64,000 nucleotides of DNA, from the NCBI RefSeq assembly GCF_900698885.1, contig NZ_LR217705.1, positions 806,001 to 870,000 of the forward strand, read 5' to 3'. The DNA comes from Erwinia_E haradaeae_H (GTDB lineage: Bacteria; Pseudomonadota; Gammaproteobacteria; Enterobacterales; Enterobacteriaceae). The notes under the pieces are model-generated. The model was not told the origin of the DNA and did not search any database. It saw only the letters and a list, made by a program, of their open reading frames with translations. Made by a program: the position numbers and the translations under genes. Shown here in pieces: positions 33,743 through 45,094 of the stretch (positions are counted from its first letter, which is position 1; the number at the start of each line of letters is the position of its first letter).

Positions 33743-34963
33743 TTAACTTAATAAATGATGAATGCGAGTTAAACTAGATGCCAAGCGATCTACTTCATCT
33801 TCAGTATTATAAAGAACCAAAGAAGCACGACACATCGACGAAACTCCATAATGTTTCATTAACGGCATAGCACAATGATGGCCAGTGCGAATAGCTATAC
33901 CATATTGATCTAAAAAACTACCTACGTCAAACGCATGATGAGATCCCAGATTAAAAGCTAGCACTCCGATAGCTTGAGGTGGGCTATAGATAATTATATT
34001 TGGAATGCCTGATAACTTATTTAATGCATAACTCATTAATTTCTTTTCACGATGAAAAATACTATCCATCCCTAGCTTACTAACCCATTGTAACGCAGCT
34101 CCCAAACCAATGATCGACCCAATGTTTGGTGAACCAGCTTCAAACACCCAGGGAGCTCTAGTATATGTCGTTCCCTTACTAAGGCTAACGGTAGAAATCA
34201 TTGACCCCCCGCCTTCCCATGGTGGCATTAATTCTAAAATTTCTTTACGACCATATAAGATACCAATACCGGAGGGTCCATAAATTTTATGACCAGAAAA
34301 AACATAAAAATCACAATCTAAATCCTGAACATCTACCGTATTATGCATGATTGCTTGCGCACCATCGATTAATGTTACTATCCCCCATGCTTTAACCTGA
34401 GAAATAATTTCTTTTACCGAATTTGTAGTACCCAATACATTAGAAACATGAGTTAATGCTAACAAACGTGTACGAGAATCTATTAATGATGATAAACGCC
34501 TTACATCTAATGCCCCGGAACATGTCAAGGGAATATAACGTAATTCAGCATTGACGCGCTTCACAAGCATTTGCCAAGGCACAATATTTGCGTGATGTTC
34601 CATTTCTGTGATAATGATATTATCACCAGGCTTTAATTGACTCCCCCCCCAGCTCTGTGCGACTAAATTAATTGCTTCTGTTGCCCCTTTAACAAATACT
34701 ATTTCTTCTGCACTTGCCGCATGTAAAAAACTGGCAACCTGTGTACGAATATTCTCCATCCTGGTAGTAGCATTAGAACTTAAGGTATGAATACCACGAT
34801 GCACTGCTGCGTTTTCATTCTGATAGAAATAAGTTTCAGCATTAAGAACACATTGTGGTTTTTGCGCGGTAGCTGCACTATCTAAATACGCCAATGGGTA
34901 TCCATTTACTTCTTTAGCTAATAATGGAAATTCTAAACGAATACTAGCAATATCAAAACTCAC
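33743..34963 (-). CDS. sufS: Cysteine desulfurase SufS
   Basis: PLP enzyme that releases sulfur from cysteine for Fe-S clusters. It has 406 residues, as in E. coli. The PLP lysine is in [14 protein letters not shown] and the active-site cysteine in [24 protein letters not shown] and DGAQA are other class V aminotransferase marks. It is five bases from the sufD stop, within a compact sufABCDS operon. Confidence 0.97.
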   Translation of the reverse strand: MSFDIASIRLEFPLLAKEVNGYPLAYLDSAATAQKPQCVLNAETYFYQNENAAVHRGIHTLSSNATTRMENIRTQVASFLHAASAEEIVFVKGATEAINLVAQSWGGSQLKPGDNIIITEMEHHANIVPWQMLVKRVNAELRYIPLTCSGALDVRRLSSLIDSRTRLLALTHVSNVLGTTNSVKEIISQVKAWGIVTLIDGAQAIMHNTVDVQDLDCDFYVFSGHKIYGPSGIGILYGRKEILELMPPWEGGGSMISTVSLSKGTTYTRAPWVFEAGSPNIGSIIGLGAALQWVSKLGMDSIFHREKKLMSYALNKLSGIPNIIIYSPPQAIGVLAFNLGSHHAFDVGSFLDQYGIAIRTGHHCAMPLMKHYGVSSMCRASLVLYNTEDEVDRLASSLTRIHHLLS

Positions 34964-34968
34964 TACAT

Positions 34969-36261
34969 CTATCCTCCAACACGATCGGTAATGCGTTTCT
35001 GCACGGCTTCTTTAAGTAGAGAATGAGATAAGAACTCTGTAACTTCGGAACAAAATGCCTCTATAATCATGCGCTGTGCAATAGATTTTTGAATTCCCCG
35101 CGCTCTTAAATAAAAAATCTGCTCTTCGTTAATACATGAAATTGTTGCTCCATGCCCACATTTAACATCATCGTTATAAATTTCTAACTGAGGTCGGGTG
35201 TCAACTTCTGCTGCAGAACCTAGCAATAAGTTATTATTATTCATCTGTGCAGAAGTTTTTGGTGCATGTAAAGACACTTTAAGTGTGCCATTAAATACTG
35301 CTTTTGCGCAGTCGTAGACAATAGTTTTATGCAACTGCTGACTGTTGCAAGAAGCATTAGCATGCTCTAACCAAGTTCGATTTTCAAATACTTCTGCACC
35401 GATCGGTATCACCACACTGTTTAATATCAATCTAGAGTTATCCCCGTGAAGCTTAATACTAGTCTGATGACGCGTTAATCTAGATCCTAATAAAAAATTA
35501 TGGCTTTCTGCATAGGTGTCAGACCCTATGCTTAAATCATTATGAGAGAAGTGAGAACCACGAGAATCTTCAAAAGAAAAATAATAATGCTTAAACCTAG
35601 CATTATTACCAATATTTGCAGTAAATCGTGCCATAGTAAAATAAGATGAGCTATTTATAGTAATAAAGTGCTCAATAACCACAGCTTCAGTAGAAGAATC
35701 TTGTTGTAGATGACAACGATATGCTGAAGTGTGCAATTTATCAGAAGCACTACAAGGACTACAATTACTACCAGTGGTAATATGCAATAAGTACAATGGA
35801 CGTGTTGTTTTCTTGCCATCAGCAAGGTGAATAAACGTAACTTGATCCACAAAACTTTCTGTGAGATGCAGAAAAAATTCAGGATGAATTGGATTACCAA
35901 ACACCGCCTCTTGAGATGTACTAGGAATTACATGAATAGTAAAAGGATCATGCTCAGCATCACTTAATTCAGATGAAAAACGTCCATCTACAAAAACTAA
36001 TCGTAATGCGTCAATTGGAAGAGCGTGATCTATAATCATATTTAGATTTAGAGTAACAGGATTCGGAAAAACAAACTTCTGATCTAGTAACCAATCTAAT
36101 GGTATATATCTCCACTCTTCTTGCGTCTGCTCAGGAAAACCTAACCGCAACACCTCATGCCAATGTTGACGTGCTTGCAGACTATCAAGATTCTCTCTTA
36201 TTTCTAACAAATTTTTCCATTGTCGTAATATATCATCAGTCTTGGTCAACAAGCCAGGCAT
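34969..36261 (-). CDS. sufD: Fe-S cluster assembly protein SufD
   Basis: Partner of SufB and SufC in the SufBC2D scaffold. It has 430 residues (E. coli 423). The beta-helix core is recognisable from [13 protein letters not shown] through [41 protein letters not shown] and [20 protein letters not shown], the last being the metal-site region with the conserved histidine. The start overlaps the sufC 3' end by 26 bases, suggesting translational coupling. Confidence 0.95.
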   Translation of the reverse strand: MPGLLTKTDDILRQWKNLLEIRENLDSLQARQHWHEVLRLGFPEQTQEEWRYIPLDWLLDQKFVFPNPVTLNLNMIIDHALPIDALRLVFVDGRFSSELSDAEHDPFTIHVIPSTSQEAVFGNPIHPEFFLHLTESFVDQVTFIHLADGKKTTRPLYLLHITTGSNCSPCSASDKLHTSAYRCHLQQDSSTEAVVIEHFITINSSSYFTMARFTANIGNNARFKHYYFSFEDSRGSHFSHNDLSIGSDTYAESHNFLLGSRLTRHQTSIKLHGDNSRLILNSVVIPIGAEVFENRTWLEHANASCNSQQLHKTIVYDCAKAVFNGTLKVSLHAPKTSAQMNNNNLLLGSAAEVDTRPQLEIYNDDVKCGHGATISCINEEQIFYLRARGIQKSIAQRMIIEAFCSEVTEFLSHSLLKEAVQKRITDRVGG

Positions 36262-36982
36262 AACCGTGTTCCTCCAGTTTTTGTACTAGAGAAAAACCTC
36301 CTGATTTTACAATCCTTCCATGAAATAGAACATGCACAAAAGATGGTTTTATGTAATCTAATATCCGCTGATAATGCGTAATAATAATAAATGATCGCTC
36401 ATTATTACGGAGACTATTCACACCATGAGAAATAATTCTTAACGCATCAATATCCAGCCCAGAGTCAGTTTCATCTAAAATGCATAAATCCGGCTCTAAA
36501 AGAGACATCTGTAATATATCATTACGTTTTTTTTCCCCACCGGAAAATCCAACGTTCATAGAGCGAGTCATAAGCTCCTCAGAAATTTTTAATAGACTCA
36601 TTTTTTCTTTAATCATATCTTGAAGATCAAATCTATCGAGGGCATTCTGCTGACGATATTTACGTATAGAATTCACTGCTGTTTGTAAAAACAAATTGTT
36701 ACTCACCCCAGGAATCTCCACGGGATACTGAAAAGCCACAAAAACCCCCTCTCCCGCGCGCTCTTCTGGGCCCAACTCTAACAAATTCTTACCTTTTAAT
36801 GTCACAATGCCTTGGTCTACTTTATAATCTTTATGCCCCGCTAAGGTAGCAACGAGGGTGCTTTTTCCTGAACCGTTAGGACCCATAATGGCATGAACCT
36901 CACCTGGTTTTACCTTAAGATTTAAACCGCTAAGGATTTTATGATCACCAACACTAACATGTAAATCTTGAATTCTTAACAT
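36236..36982 (-). CDS. sufC: Fe-S assembly ATPase SufC
   Basis: ABC-type ATPase that drives the SufBC2D scaffold, cytosolic rather than a transporter. It has 248 residues. Walker A GPNGSGKST, the Q-loop region FVAFQYPVEIPGV, signature FSGGEKKRNDILQM, Walker B CILDETDSGLD and the switch histidine in IIITHYQRILDYI are all present. It lies between sufB (36-base gap) and sufD (overlap). Confidence 0.96.
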   Translation of the reverse strand: MLRIQDLHVSVGDHKILSGLNLKVKPGEVHAIMGPNGSGKSTLVATLAGHKDYKVDQGIVTLKGKNLLELGPEERAGEGVFVAFQYPVEIPGVSNNLFLQTAVNSIRKYRQQNALDRFDLQDMIKEKMSLLKISEELMTRSMNVGFSGGEKKRNDILQMSLLEPDLCILDETDSGLDIDALRIISHGVNSLRNNERSFIIITHYQRILDYIKPSFVHVLFHGRIVKSGGFSLVQKLEEHGYAWLVDQD

Positions 36983-37018
36983 ACGGGTCCTTATGATCTG
37001 TGTCTTTAATATACAATA

Positions 37019-38515
37019 CTAGCCCACACTATGTGAAAGACTAATAGCAAGCAATTTCTGTGCTTCAACTGCAAATTCTAAAGGAAGTTCTGAAAAAACA
37101 TCTTTACAAAAACCATTTATAATCATTGAAATCGCATCATCTTCAGTGATTCCGCGTTGTAAGCAATAAAATAACTGGTCTTCACCGATACGCGATGTTG
37201 TTGCCTCATGCTCAAGATGGGCAGTGTTGTTTTTTACTTCAATATAGGGAAAAGTATGCGCGCCACATTTGGAGCCAATTAGCATTGAATCACATTGAGT
37301 GTAATTCCGTGCATGCATAGCGCTTGGGGTGACCTTAACTAAGCCACGATAAGTATTGTGACTATTACCAGCAGAAATACCTTTAGAAATAATAGTTGAA
37401 CTTGTATTTTTTCCGATATGAATCATCTTAGTACCTGTATCAGCCTGTTGAGATCCACTTGTTAATGCTACAGAAAAAAACTCACCAATAGAATTATCAC
37501 CACGCAAAATTACGCTTGGATATTTCCAGGTAATAGCTGAACCAGTTTCTAACTGAGTCCAAGACATTTTACTTTGTTTTCCAACACACAGAGCGCGTTT
37601 TGTGACAAAATTTAGAATTCCACCTGCAGTGTCTCTACCAGAAAACCAATTTTGTACTGTCGAATATTTAACCGTAGCACCTTGGTGTAAGACAACTTCC
37701 ACTACCGCTGCGTGCAGCTGTTGAGTCTCACGTATAGGCGCAGAGCAACCTTCTAGGTAACTAACAGAACTACCTGCATCAGCAATAAGAAGCGTGCGCT
37801 CAAATTGACCAATTTTTTCTGCATTAATTCGAAAATAAGTTGAGAGTTCCATTGGGCAATGGACACCCTTAGAAACATAAATAAAAGTCCCGTCAGAAGC
37901 TACAGCCGCATTTAAAGCAGCGAAAAAATTATCATTAGCAGGAACTACGCTACCAAGATACTCCTGAACTAAATGAGGGTAATCATGAATTGCTTCACTA
38001 AAAGAACAGAATATAATACCTTCTTTTTTTAGCTTATCACGATAAGTTGTAGCTACAGATACTGAGTCAAAAATTGCATCAACTGCTACCTTACCTTCTT
38101 CTCTCACAGGTATTCCAAGTTGCTTAAAGGTATCTTCAATTTCCTTTGTAAGATAGTTAGTCACTTTTTTACCTGCTGTGGATTCTATACTATTTTCTGA
38201 TGGAGTGTAATGCTCACCACAGCCTTGACAAGACGGTGCAGAATAATAACAATAATCTTGATAATTCAATGATTGATAATGAGCTTTAAGCCAGTGCGGT
38301 TCTTTCATAGTGAGCCAGGCTGCATATGCTTTTAGACGAAAGTCCAACATCCATTTAGGTTCGTGTCGTTTAGATGAAATTGCACGCACAATATCTTCAT
38401 TGATACCATCTGAAAATTTTTCAGTTTTCAGCTTAGTAAAAAAACCCTCTGTATAGTTTGAATGAGCGCTAACTAAACTCTGATTATCATTCGATTTATT
38501 ATTATCATGTAGCAT
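37019..38515 (-). CDS. sufB: Fe-S cluster assembly protein SufB
   Basis: Scaffold subunit on which the cluster forms. It has 498 residues (E. coli 495). The N-terminal [13 protein letters not shown] and [14 protein letters not shown] are typical. The functional cysteine is kept in [15 protein letters not shown] and the partner glutamate in [17 protein letters not shown] few normally constant positions vary, for example ECRNN reads EVKNN. It is six bases from the sufA stop. Confidence 0.96.
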   Translation of the reverse strand: MLHDNNKSNDNQSLVSAHSNYTEGFFTKLKTEKFSDGINEDIVRAISSKRHEPKWMLDFRLKAYAAWLTMKEPHWLKAHYQSLNYQDYCYYSAPSCQGCGEHYTPSENSIESTAGKKVTNYLTKEIEDTFKQLGIPVREEGKVAVDAIFDSVSVATTYRDKLKKEGIIFCSFSEAIHDYPHLVQEYLGSVVPANDNFFAALNAAVASDGTFIYVSKGVHCPMELSTYFRINAEKIGQFERTLLIADAGSSVSYLEGCSAPIRETQQLHAAVVEVVLHQGATVKYSTVQNWFSGRDTAGGILNFVTKRALCVGKQSKMSWTQLETGSAITWKYPSVILRGDNSIGEFFSVALTSGSQQADTGTKMIHIGKNTSSTIISKGISAGNSHNTYRGLVKVTPSAMHARNYTQCDSMLIGSKCGAHTFPYIEVKNNTAHLEHEATTSRIGEDQLFYCLQRGITEDDAISMIINGFCKDVFSELPLEFAVEAQKLLAISLSHSVG

Positions 38516-38521
38516 TAGACT

Positions 38522-38896
38522 TTACTCAACGCTAAAACTCTCACCACAACCGCAGGCTTGATTAGCTAAAGGGTTATTAAATTTAAACACCTGATTCAAG
38601 CCTACATGTACATAATCTACTTCTGTGCCATCAATATATGGCATAGCCTGTAATGGGACAAAGACACATGCACGATTACGGCTAAACATTAAGACATCCT
38701 TGGATACCTCTTTTACTAAATTCATAGTATAACTCAATCCAGCGCAGCCAGAAGTTTTTACATCTAGCTGAACCCCTTTAATATTCGGTTCTTTTAATGA
38801 AAGATAGCTAATTTGTTCTGCTGCTCTGTGCGTTAACGTTAATCCTTTCCAAACAGGTACGCCTAAGTATGAAGTAACTAATTTTTTTGATGGCAT
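38522..38896 (-). CDS. sufA: Fe-S cluster carrier SufA
   Basis: A-type carrier that hands clusters to targets. The start at 38896 gives 124 residues (E. coli 122) and has a GAGG ribosome-binding site six bases upstream; an ATG at 38908 overlaps that site. The three cluster cysteines are present: TSGCAGLSYT and ACGCGESF. It is the first gene of the suf operon, so the operon promoter should lie in the upstream spacer. Confidence 0.94.
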   Translation of the reverse strand: MPSKKLVTSYLGVPVWKGLTLTHRAAEQISYLSLKEPNIKGVQLDVKTSGCAGLSYTMNLVKEVSKDVLMFSRNRACVFVPLQAMPYIDGTEVDYVHVGLNQVFKFNNPLANQACGCGESFSVE

Positions 38897-39706
38897 AATC
38901 AACCTCATAATACATTATCCAGACATGGTGATATTTTTCTTCAAATACCCACACTACTATAAAGCTTTACCAAATGCTTTGCCATATATCTATAACAAAC
39001 AGTCTACCTTATGCCAGATGTATTTCTTAACTATTTTAAAATGATAACTGAACACTACAAACATTGATGAAATCTAAATACCGATCTATCTCTATCATAA
39101 ACAATCCCTAAGATACCTCTAATATATTGATTGCAGAGCTTCACAATTACCTATAATAGGATTATAGATTTTTTAAAAATTCTCAGATTTTTCTATAATC
39201 AAAATTTTTAAAACTAAAAATAATAAATATTATAAATACATATTAAAAAAAACCTAAATCTTAAATGGCCTAAAGTAGACCATCATAATATGATGTTATA
39301 TTTTACCATAAAAATTAACATACATATTAAACGGAATTATTACTAATTTATTTTTGATTTAATATGCAATTATTAACATTACAACCATTTACTACAACCA
39401 TTTACTATTTTTTTCATACTAACCATGAAGAATGAGCTTGAGTTTATAAAACGCAAACTATTAAATGCTAAACGCATGTGTTTTTAAATCTCACTACTAA
39501 AAATATGATCAACAACACAAATAACTACTCAATAACATCAAAAGAATAAAATATGATAATTTTATCTAAACAAAATAAAAAGTAAAAATCTTAGAATTTA
39601 CCTCTCATCCAAGCCTTGTCATTATATTTAAATATATTAATCAGTTTTTATGTATACTTTTGATTATGTCAATTAGCAACAGAAGCCATAAAGACATCTA
39701 CCTATC
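38897..39706. other. Spacer between lolE and sufA
   Basis: About 800 AT-rich bases with no gene; it should carry the suf promoter. A perfect 13-bp tandem duplication, ACAACCATTTACT twice, lies at 39381-39406. No clear IscR or Fur site can be assigned by eye. Confidence 0.5.
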
Positions 39707-40954
39707 CTACTGAAGATTCAGTGCTTTTGCAGGGAGAAGACGGCTAGCTTTTTTGGCTGGGTACCAACTAGCAAGCAAGCTAAGTGCTATGGATGTCACA
39801 AATATAATTATCACATCGGAAAAGTGCAACTCTGAAGGAAAAAAGTCAATAAAATAAACATCTCCGGAGAGAACATGACAACCTGTTAATTTTTCGATAA
39901 TCTCAACAATAGATGTTAACTTAAGAGCTATTAACCCCCCTATAATGGTACCAACTAAACTACCTAACACACCACCTAATAGCAAGCCATACCAAATAAA
40001 AATAGATCGAATTAAGGAATTATTAGCACCCAAAGTTCTTAAGATAGCAATCTGACGACGCTTATCTTGTACTGCTATAATTAATGTGGAAACAATATTA
40101 AAACAAGCAATACCAATTACTAGTACTATTGATAGATATATTATAGTACGAATCATCTGAATATCGTGATACATATAACCATATGTTCCAATCCAACTAT
40201 GTAAATATACATATAAATTAGTTACTTCTCCCACTTGACGAATAAGTAGATCAGCCTCAAAAGGATGTTTTGCTTTAATCGCAATACCGGTAATATTACT
40301 ACCAATACATAATAATTTTTGAGCATCTTCTATTGGAATATATGCAAGACTGTGATCAAGAATGCCATTTAAGTTGATAATACCAACCAACTGCAAGCGC
40401 ACGTACTTTGGCTGTAATATTTGATCTTCCACGTGACGACCTGGAATCATCATAGTTATCCAGTCACCAAGTTTTAAGCTTAAGCTATTAACTATCCCTT
40501 GCCCAATTAAAATCTGATTCTTGTTTGGTAAAAAATGCTTCCAAGCCTCTCCTGAAGCATAAGATGATAGAGCGCTAACACGGCTTTCTAGTTTAGGATC
40601 AATACCTTTTATCTGTAGTGCTATTACTTTACTTCCGTGTTCAACCAAACCAGTAAACCGAATATAAGGTGCTGCTGCTACTACACCAGATACTTTTTCT
40701 ATTTGTGATAATAAAGATACCCACGCAGTAAAACCTCGATTAACCGGTTCAAGTTCACCATGTGGAACTACTGAGAGAATCCGTTTATTAAGTTCGTTCT
40801 CAAAACCATTCATAGCGCTCAGACTAATTATTAACACAGCAATACTGAGCGCAATACCACAAGTAGATATTACTGCAATAAGAGAGGTGATACCACCTTG
40901 GCTCTTTCCGTAACTAAACCGAAAACCAATAAAACAAGCAAGACCACCAATCAT
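39707..40954 (-). CDS. lolE: Lipoprotein-releasing ABC permease LolE
   Basis: Inner-membrane subunit of LolCDE, which extracts outer-membrane lipoproteins for transfer to LolA. It has 415 residues (E. coli 414). One N-terminal and three C-terminal membrane segments flank a periplasmic domain; the conserved [20 protein letters not shown] lies in the first and [20 protein letters not shown] in the coupling loop. It overlaps the lolD stop by four bases. Confidence 0.95.
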   Translation of the reverse strand: MIGGLACFIGFRFSYGKSQGGITSLIAVISTCGIALSIAVLIISLSAMNGFENELNKRILSVVPHGELEPVNRGFTAWVSLLSQIEKVSGVVAAAPYIRFTGLVEHGSKVIALQIKGIDPKLESRVSALSSYASGEAWKHFLPNKNQILIGQGIVNSLSLKLGDWITMMIPGRHVEDQILQPKYVRLQLVGIINLNGILDHSLAYIPIEDAQKLLCIGSNITGIAIKAKHPFEADLLIRQVGEVTNLYVYLHSWIGTYGYMYHDIQMIRTIIYLSIVLVIGIACFNIVSTLIIAVQDKRRQIAILRTLGANNSLIRSIFIWYGLLLGGVLGSLVGTIIGGLIALKLTSIVEIIEKLTGCHVLSGDVYFIDFFPSELHFSDVIIIFVTSIALSLLASWYPAKKASRLLPAKALNLQ

Positions 40955-41655
40955 TGGCTCTTTCCTGAAATATTTTTTTCAAATAAATGACCATGATATA
41001 TCTCAAGATTCCGCGGTAAATTTTTTGCTAGATTCAAATCATGAGTTACTACTACAAAAGCAGTGCCATGTTTTTGATTAATCTGAGTTAGTAATCTTAA
41101 AAGAATATCAGTATTTCGTTCATCAAGATTACCTGTAGGTTCATCAGCTAATACTATATGTGGATTATTCACTAATGCGCGCGCAATCGCTACTCGTTGC
41201 CTTTCCCCGCCAGAGAGTTGTGAGGGGCGACAGAGAGCTTTGTGCTCTAAACCTAGTAGTTTTAACATTTCGACGGATTGAATCTTAGCTTTCTTTGTCG
41301 CAATCTTTGCAATAAGAAGCGGCATGCTTACATTTTCTAAGGCATTAAAATCTGGCAAAAGATGATGAAATTGGTAAACAAATCCCAGATCTCTATTACG
41401 CAATACAGATTTTTCTCTAGATGACATTACATTTAAAGATTTTCCTTTAAAAAAAACGTCACCAGTAGTTGGGGCATCTAAACCACCTAATAAGTGCATT
41501 AAAGTACTTTTTCCCGACCCAGAACTACCAATGATTGCTATCATATCACCTTCTTGTACTTGAAATGAAATATTTCGCAAAACATCAGTTTTTACATTAC
41601 CCTCCTGATAACTTTTACATAAATTCTCACACTGCAATAAAATCTTTTTAGTCAT
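40951..41655 (-). CDS. lolD: Lipoprotein-releasing ABC ATPase LolD
   Basis: ATPase of the LolCDE complex. The start at 41655 gives [19 protein letters not shown], 234 residues (E. coli 233). Walker [10 protein letters not shown], the LolD-type Q-loop [19 protein letters not shown], signature [15 protein letters not shown], Walker [12 protein letters not shown] and THD with the switch histidine are intact. The start overlaps the lolC stop by eight bases, giving a coupled lolCDE operon. Confidence 0.96.
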   Translation of the reverse strand: MTKKILLQCENLCKSYQEGNVKTDVLRNISFQVQEGDMIAIIGSSGSGKSTLMHLLGGLDAPTTGDVFFKGKSLNVMSSREKSVLRNRDLGFVYQFHHLLPDFNALENVSMPLLIAKIATKKAKIQSVEMLKLLGLEHKALCRPSQLSGGERQRVAIARALVNNPHIVLADEPTGNLDERNTDILLRLLTQINQKHGTAFVVVTHDLNLAKNLPRNLEIYHGHLFEKNISGKSQ

Positions 41656-42868
41656 AGCGTAAAGCCTCAGCCGGCTTAACAGAAGCAGCACGATAGGATG
41701 GGTACAGAACCGATAAAAATGCTATAATAGTAGAAAAAAAGGCAATCATAGTGATTTGCGAGGCAGATATTAATACAGGCAATGATAAACCTGGACCAAA
41801 TATACCTGCCCATATAATAACACCAGGTAATTGTTTAGCTAAGCATATCCCTAAAAGAGATCCAATTATAGAACCCAGCACTCCAACCATTGCACCTTGT
41901 AAAATAAATATAATTAAAATTTGCTCACGCTTGAAACCCTGGGTTTGTAAAATAGCCACTTCCCATTTTTTTTCTGCAATAAGTAGACAAAGTGATGTAA
42001 AAATATTAAACACAGCTATCAAAATAATTAAACCAAGCAATAATCTCATAATATTTTTTTCTATTTTTACCGCATGAAACAAAGCTCCTTTTGTTTCACG
42101 CCAGTCATGCCATACTAAACCATTTAGCAATCCTCCTTGTTGCATGGCATGTTGTTTTATAGCATGTATCTGCAGCGGATTATTTAGCCATAGTCGCCAA
42201 CCAGTAATGCACCCCTTTTGGTATCGCATAAGACGTGATGCATCTTCCTGATTCAAAAGTATCGCATAACTATCAACATCACTATTAGCCAAAAAAATAC
42301 CAATTACATTAAATACTTTTTGACTTGGAATACGTCCTAATGGTGTCCACCAACTTCTAGTTGGTACAAGCAGGCGTACTTTTGAGTTCAACCTTAAACC
42401 TAAGTGATTTGCTAATGCCGCGCCAATAATTGCATTATATTTTCCAGCCTGAAGTTGTTTCTGCTTAACATTTAAAAAAAAAGGTACTAAGGCGTCATTT
42501 TTATTAGGATCAACACCTAAGATTACACCAGTAGCAATATTATGAGCACCATGTAAAATTACTTCGCCTGTAGTCAGAGATGAAATTCGGTTCACACCTG
42601 AAAAATGTAATTTACTAGCAGATATTTTTTGCGGATTAATGAAGCCGTCCTGGCTAGTAACTAACACATGCGGCATAAAACCAAGAATTTTATGTTCCAA
42701 CTGTTCTTCTAATCCATTCATGACTGATGATACAGTTACGAGCACCATAACACCTAAAATTAATCCAATTACTGAAAGCCAAGATAGAACACACCCAAAA
42801 CGATTTGATCTAAAATCACGACCTGTCATGTAACGTAAGGCAATAAATAAAGAAATAGGTTGATACAT
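41648..42868 (-). CDS. lolC: Lipoprotein-releasing ABC permease LolC
   Basis: Permease partner that recruits LolA. The start at 42868 gives [17 protein letters not shown] and 406 residues (E. coli 399). It has the first membrane segment near 25-50, a periplasmic domain with [17 protein letters not shown], and three C-terminal segments; [15 protein letters not shown] is the coupling helix and the end PAEALRYD matches E. coli. lolC and lolE are both kept as separate genes, as in enterics. Confidence 0.95.
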   Translation of the reverse strand: MYQPISLFIALRYMTGRDFRSNRFGCVLSWLSVIGLILGVMVLVTVSSVMNGLEEQLEHKILGFMPHVLVTSQDGFINPQKISASKLHFSGVNRISSLTTGEVILHGAHNIATGVILGVDPNKNDALVPFFLNVKQKQLQAGKYNAIIGAALANHLGLRLNSKVRLLVPTRSWWTPLGRIPSQKVFNVIGIFLANSDVDSYAILLNQEDASRLMRYQKGCITGWRLWLNNPLQIHAIKQHAMQQGGLLNGLVWHDWRETKGALFHAVKIEKNIMRLLLGLIILIAVFNIFTSLCLLIAEKKWEVAILQTQGFKREQILIIFILQGAMVGVLGSIIGSLLGICLAKQLPGVIIWAGIFGPGLSLPVLISASQITMIAFFSTIIAFLSVLYPSYRAASVKPAEALRYD

Positions 42869-44020
42869 AGTATTTATCTTTAATATAACGTAAATAGACA
42901 TTAACTATTACAGAGATAGTAGATATCCTATATTATAAAATAACTACATCTTACTACAGAACACTGAGGCATGGGCAGATGGAATCTACATTATTCTCTA
43001 CCTTAATGATAACCTGCGCTAAAGATACACAACTTGCATGATCTAAGAGGTTTTTTGAAAAAAATCTATCTATTTTTAAAATACAATCTATCTACTAAAT
43101 AATACTAGTGTTTTAAATATAACTAACATTCTCTTTCATAATGATTTAGTACCCATTCTTTGTAATTTACTAAACACATATATTTTACTATAATTAAATT
43201 ATTATCTATATTCTGAAATATTCAATCAATAATCTAAAAACTATCGAACTACTGTACTTATACAAATAAGATATCTTTAATTAATATTTGCAAGATCATA
43301 AGATCCAAATAGTATAACATATGAATTGTATGCATTGTAAAGATCTAAGGTCTATTAATGCTTTTATGACTTAATATAAATAGCCTGCTAAATTAAATTA
43401 GCAGCCTATTTATGTGTTATCTTCATAGATCTTCATTAAGTAAGTAATGTCAAAAAATTTAGTATTTATTATTCTAAAGCTAAAACTAAATCTTAATTAG
43501 AGAGATTTATCATTATGACTGGCTAATCACTATCCGTTTTATAAACTTTATATTTAATAAAATGATAAGCTATCTGTATCTTTAATTACGCTACATCTTG
43601 AGCTACACATTGCCAATAATTTAAAAAAGTCTTTAATATAATTAATAATTATTATAAAAACATTAAATTTATAAAATAAAACCATCTAATTAAGTATTAT
43701 GAACTATGTATTTATCATCCTATGCAAAAAAATCTAGTTTGTTGAATTCTTTAAATTTATAGATAATAAAACAAAAGACTAATGAAAATTATATAATATC
43801 TCTGCTAATAAAACGCATTTAGTAAAATCTAAAAATTTAGTAAAATATAAGAAATGTATGATGATGCGAAAAAAGTACAATTGTCACTAAATTACAACTA
43901 AAGCTAAAATTTTACTCAGTAATTATTAAAGATTAGCGCTAATATAATAGCCTCTGAGAATCAATAAGAATGCAATATACTAATTATCACGGAATGATGA
44001 TTAATATGATACAAAAATCG
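42869..44020. other. Spacer upstream of lolC
   Basis: No gene found on either strand. The lolCDE promoter is presumably at the left end. The strongest structure is the hairpin at 43378-43411. Confidence 0.5.
43378..43411. repeat. Long hairpin-forming inverted repeat
   Basis: AAATAGCCTGCTAA pairs with TTAGCAGCCTATTT around a six-base loop: 13 of 14 positions pair with one C-C mismatch. There is no T-run on either side, so it is not a standard terminator. Confidence 0.8.
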
Positions 44021-44110
44021 TTATGTCATTATGTCATTATGTCATTATGTCATTATGTCATTATGTCATTATGTCATTATGTCATTATGTCATTATGTCA
44101 TTATGTCATT
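44021..44110. repeat. Octanucleotide microsatellite, about 11 copies
   Basis: The unit TTATGTCA is repeated without error over about 90 bases. It opens a spurious reading frame with an SLCHYVIM peptide period, which I do not regard as a gene. Confidence 0.97.
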
Positions 44111-44292
44111 AATGACAGTATAGAGTTTACTCAAACATATTACATTTACTCAAACATATTATAATTATTAATATAGATTAGCTAATCTAGCTAAGTTTTT
44201 CTCTCAAAAAACACTACCTAAATTAAGAAGATAATTTAATGTTTCGTTTTAGTTAAGTATGAATATTTCTAAAAATTTATAGAGGGGCGCTT

Positions 44293-44311
44293 TATAGGTA
44301 TAGTACCTATA
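44293..44311. repeat. Short hairpin beside the left inverted-repeat arm
   Basis: TATAGGTA, three-base loop TAG, TACCTATA: a perfect 8-bp stem just outside the left arm of the cspC-flanking inverted repeat. Confidence 0.8.
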
Positions 44312-44318
44312 CATATGC

Positions 44319-44470
44319 CAGAGATTGGTGCAAGATTAAAAGTAAATATCTATGATATTTACTAGTGTACCTTTTTCTTGTTTAGACAATCTAGAAACAT
44401 TGAGAAATAAGTTTCTAAAAAATTAGCAAAAGATTTCTGCTAGAAATTTTACTTATTGCTTATACCTGTA
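44319..44470 (+). repeat. Left arm of ~150 bp inverted repeat flanking cspC
   Basis: This arm reappears in reverse complement at 45656-45837. Over the core from GCAAGATTAAAAG to AAATTTTAC/TTTATTGCT only about three substitutions are seen in roughly 135 bases. The arm itself holds small inverted repeats (ATTTCT/AGAAAT, TAGAAAC/GTTTCTA). No reading frame or transposase trace is present in it. Confidence 0.93.
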
Positions 44471-44532
44471 AAGTGTAATGACTAAATATCAAGTATACAT
44501 ATCAAATAAATTTTACAAATGTAAATGATTTC

Positions 44533-44656
44533 ATGTTATAAAATGTTATAGAATGTTATAGAATGTTATATGCAAAAATAAAATATTATATATCAATTAT
44601 AAAAGCTTAATATAACTTACCGTAATGTATTGCGTAATGTATTGCGTAATGTATTG
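44533..44656. repeat. Two tandem repeats upstream of cspC
   Basis: A 10-bp unit ATGTTATAGA (four near-perfect copies, 44533-44572) and, after about 50 bases, a 12-bp unit CGTAATGTATTG in three perfect copies (44621-44656). Confidence 0.9.
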
Positions 44657-44775
44657 AAATAACCTTCCTATAATAAAAGGGGGCATTACATATGTAGAAA
44701 GCTAAAGTAGTGTGCTTCAATTACAATATTTCTCATATATTTTAGCCTCGATAAAAACTTAAATAATAGCACATG

Positions 44776-44958
44776 ATGGAATATATCACTTGCTGTTTAA
44801 GAACAAAAGTACCTGTCAGTACTCAAACGTATCAGATACATTATTTAGGATATAATCCTAACTGCATGAAAAATGACTTGCGATTAATGAGCGGATATGT
44901 GATAAATATCCTAGCAAAACGAGATACAGCTCTGTGTGTGAGTAGCATCTTTCAGTAA
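44776..44958 (+). other. Small open frame, possible mgrB trace
   Basis: A 60-codon open frame precedes the yobF remnant. Its middle, YNPNCMKNDLRLMSGYVIN, resembles the end of MgrB (FNMMCDQDVQFFSGICAIN), and mgrB lies near yobF-cspC in E. coli. The N-terminal membrane segment of MgrB is not visible, so it is not a working MgrB. It may equally be a chance frame. Confidence 0.22.
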
Positions 44959-45070
44959 AGAAGATCCGAGTAAAGACGTTGACGTTGCATACCGCTTCCT
45001 TGCCGAGCCTTAATTAATGCCTCATGCAGTAATGTTTCTAGTTTTTCTGAACGTAAAGCCCACGGGCGAA
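44954..45070 (+). pseudogene. yobF: Decayed yobF upstream of cspC
   Basis: YobF is a 47-residue stress peptide encoded just before cspC in E. coli. Here bases 44954-45010 encode SKEDPSKDVDVAYRFLAEP, matching SKEVLSKHVDVEYRFSAEP, then TAA replaces the tyrosine codon. No in-frame start codon remains upstream (a TGA lies six codons before). The rest up to cspC resembles the YobF tail only faintly. The stretch is less AT-rich than the surrounding spacer, so it may be held by its role in the cspC leader. Confidence 0.72.
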
Positions 45071-45094
45071 TCATCTCTCTAAGGAATTTGTAAA

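Noticed and set aside
43970..44164. 64-codon open frame with repeating SLCHYVIM peptide
   Set aside because: It is created by the octamer microsatellite; no ribosome-binding site and no similarity to a protein.
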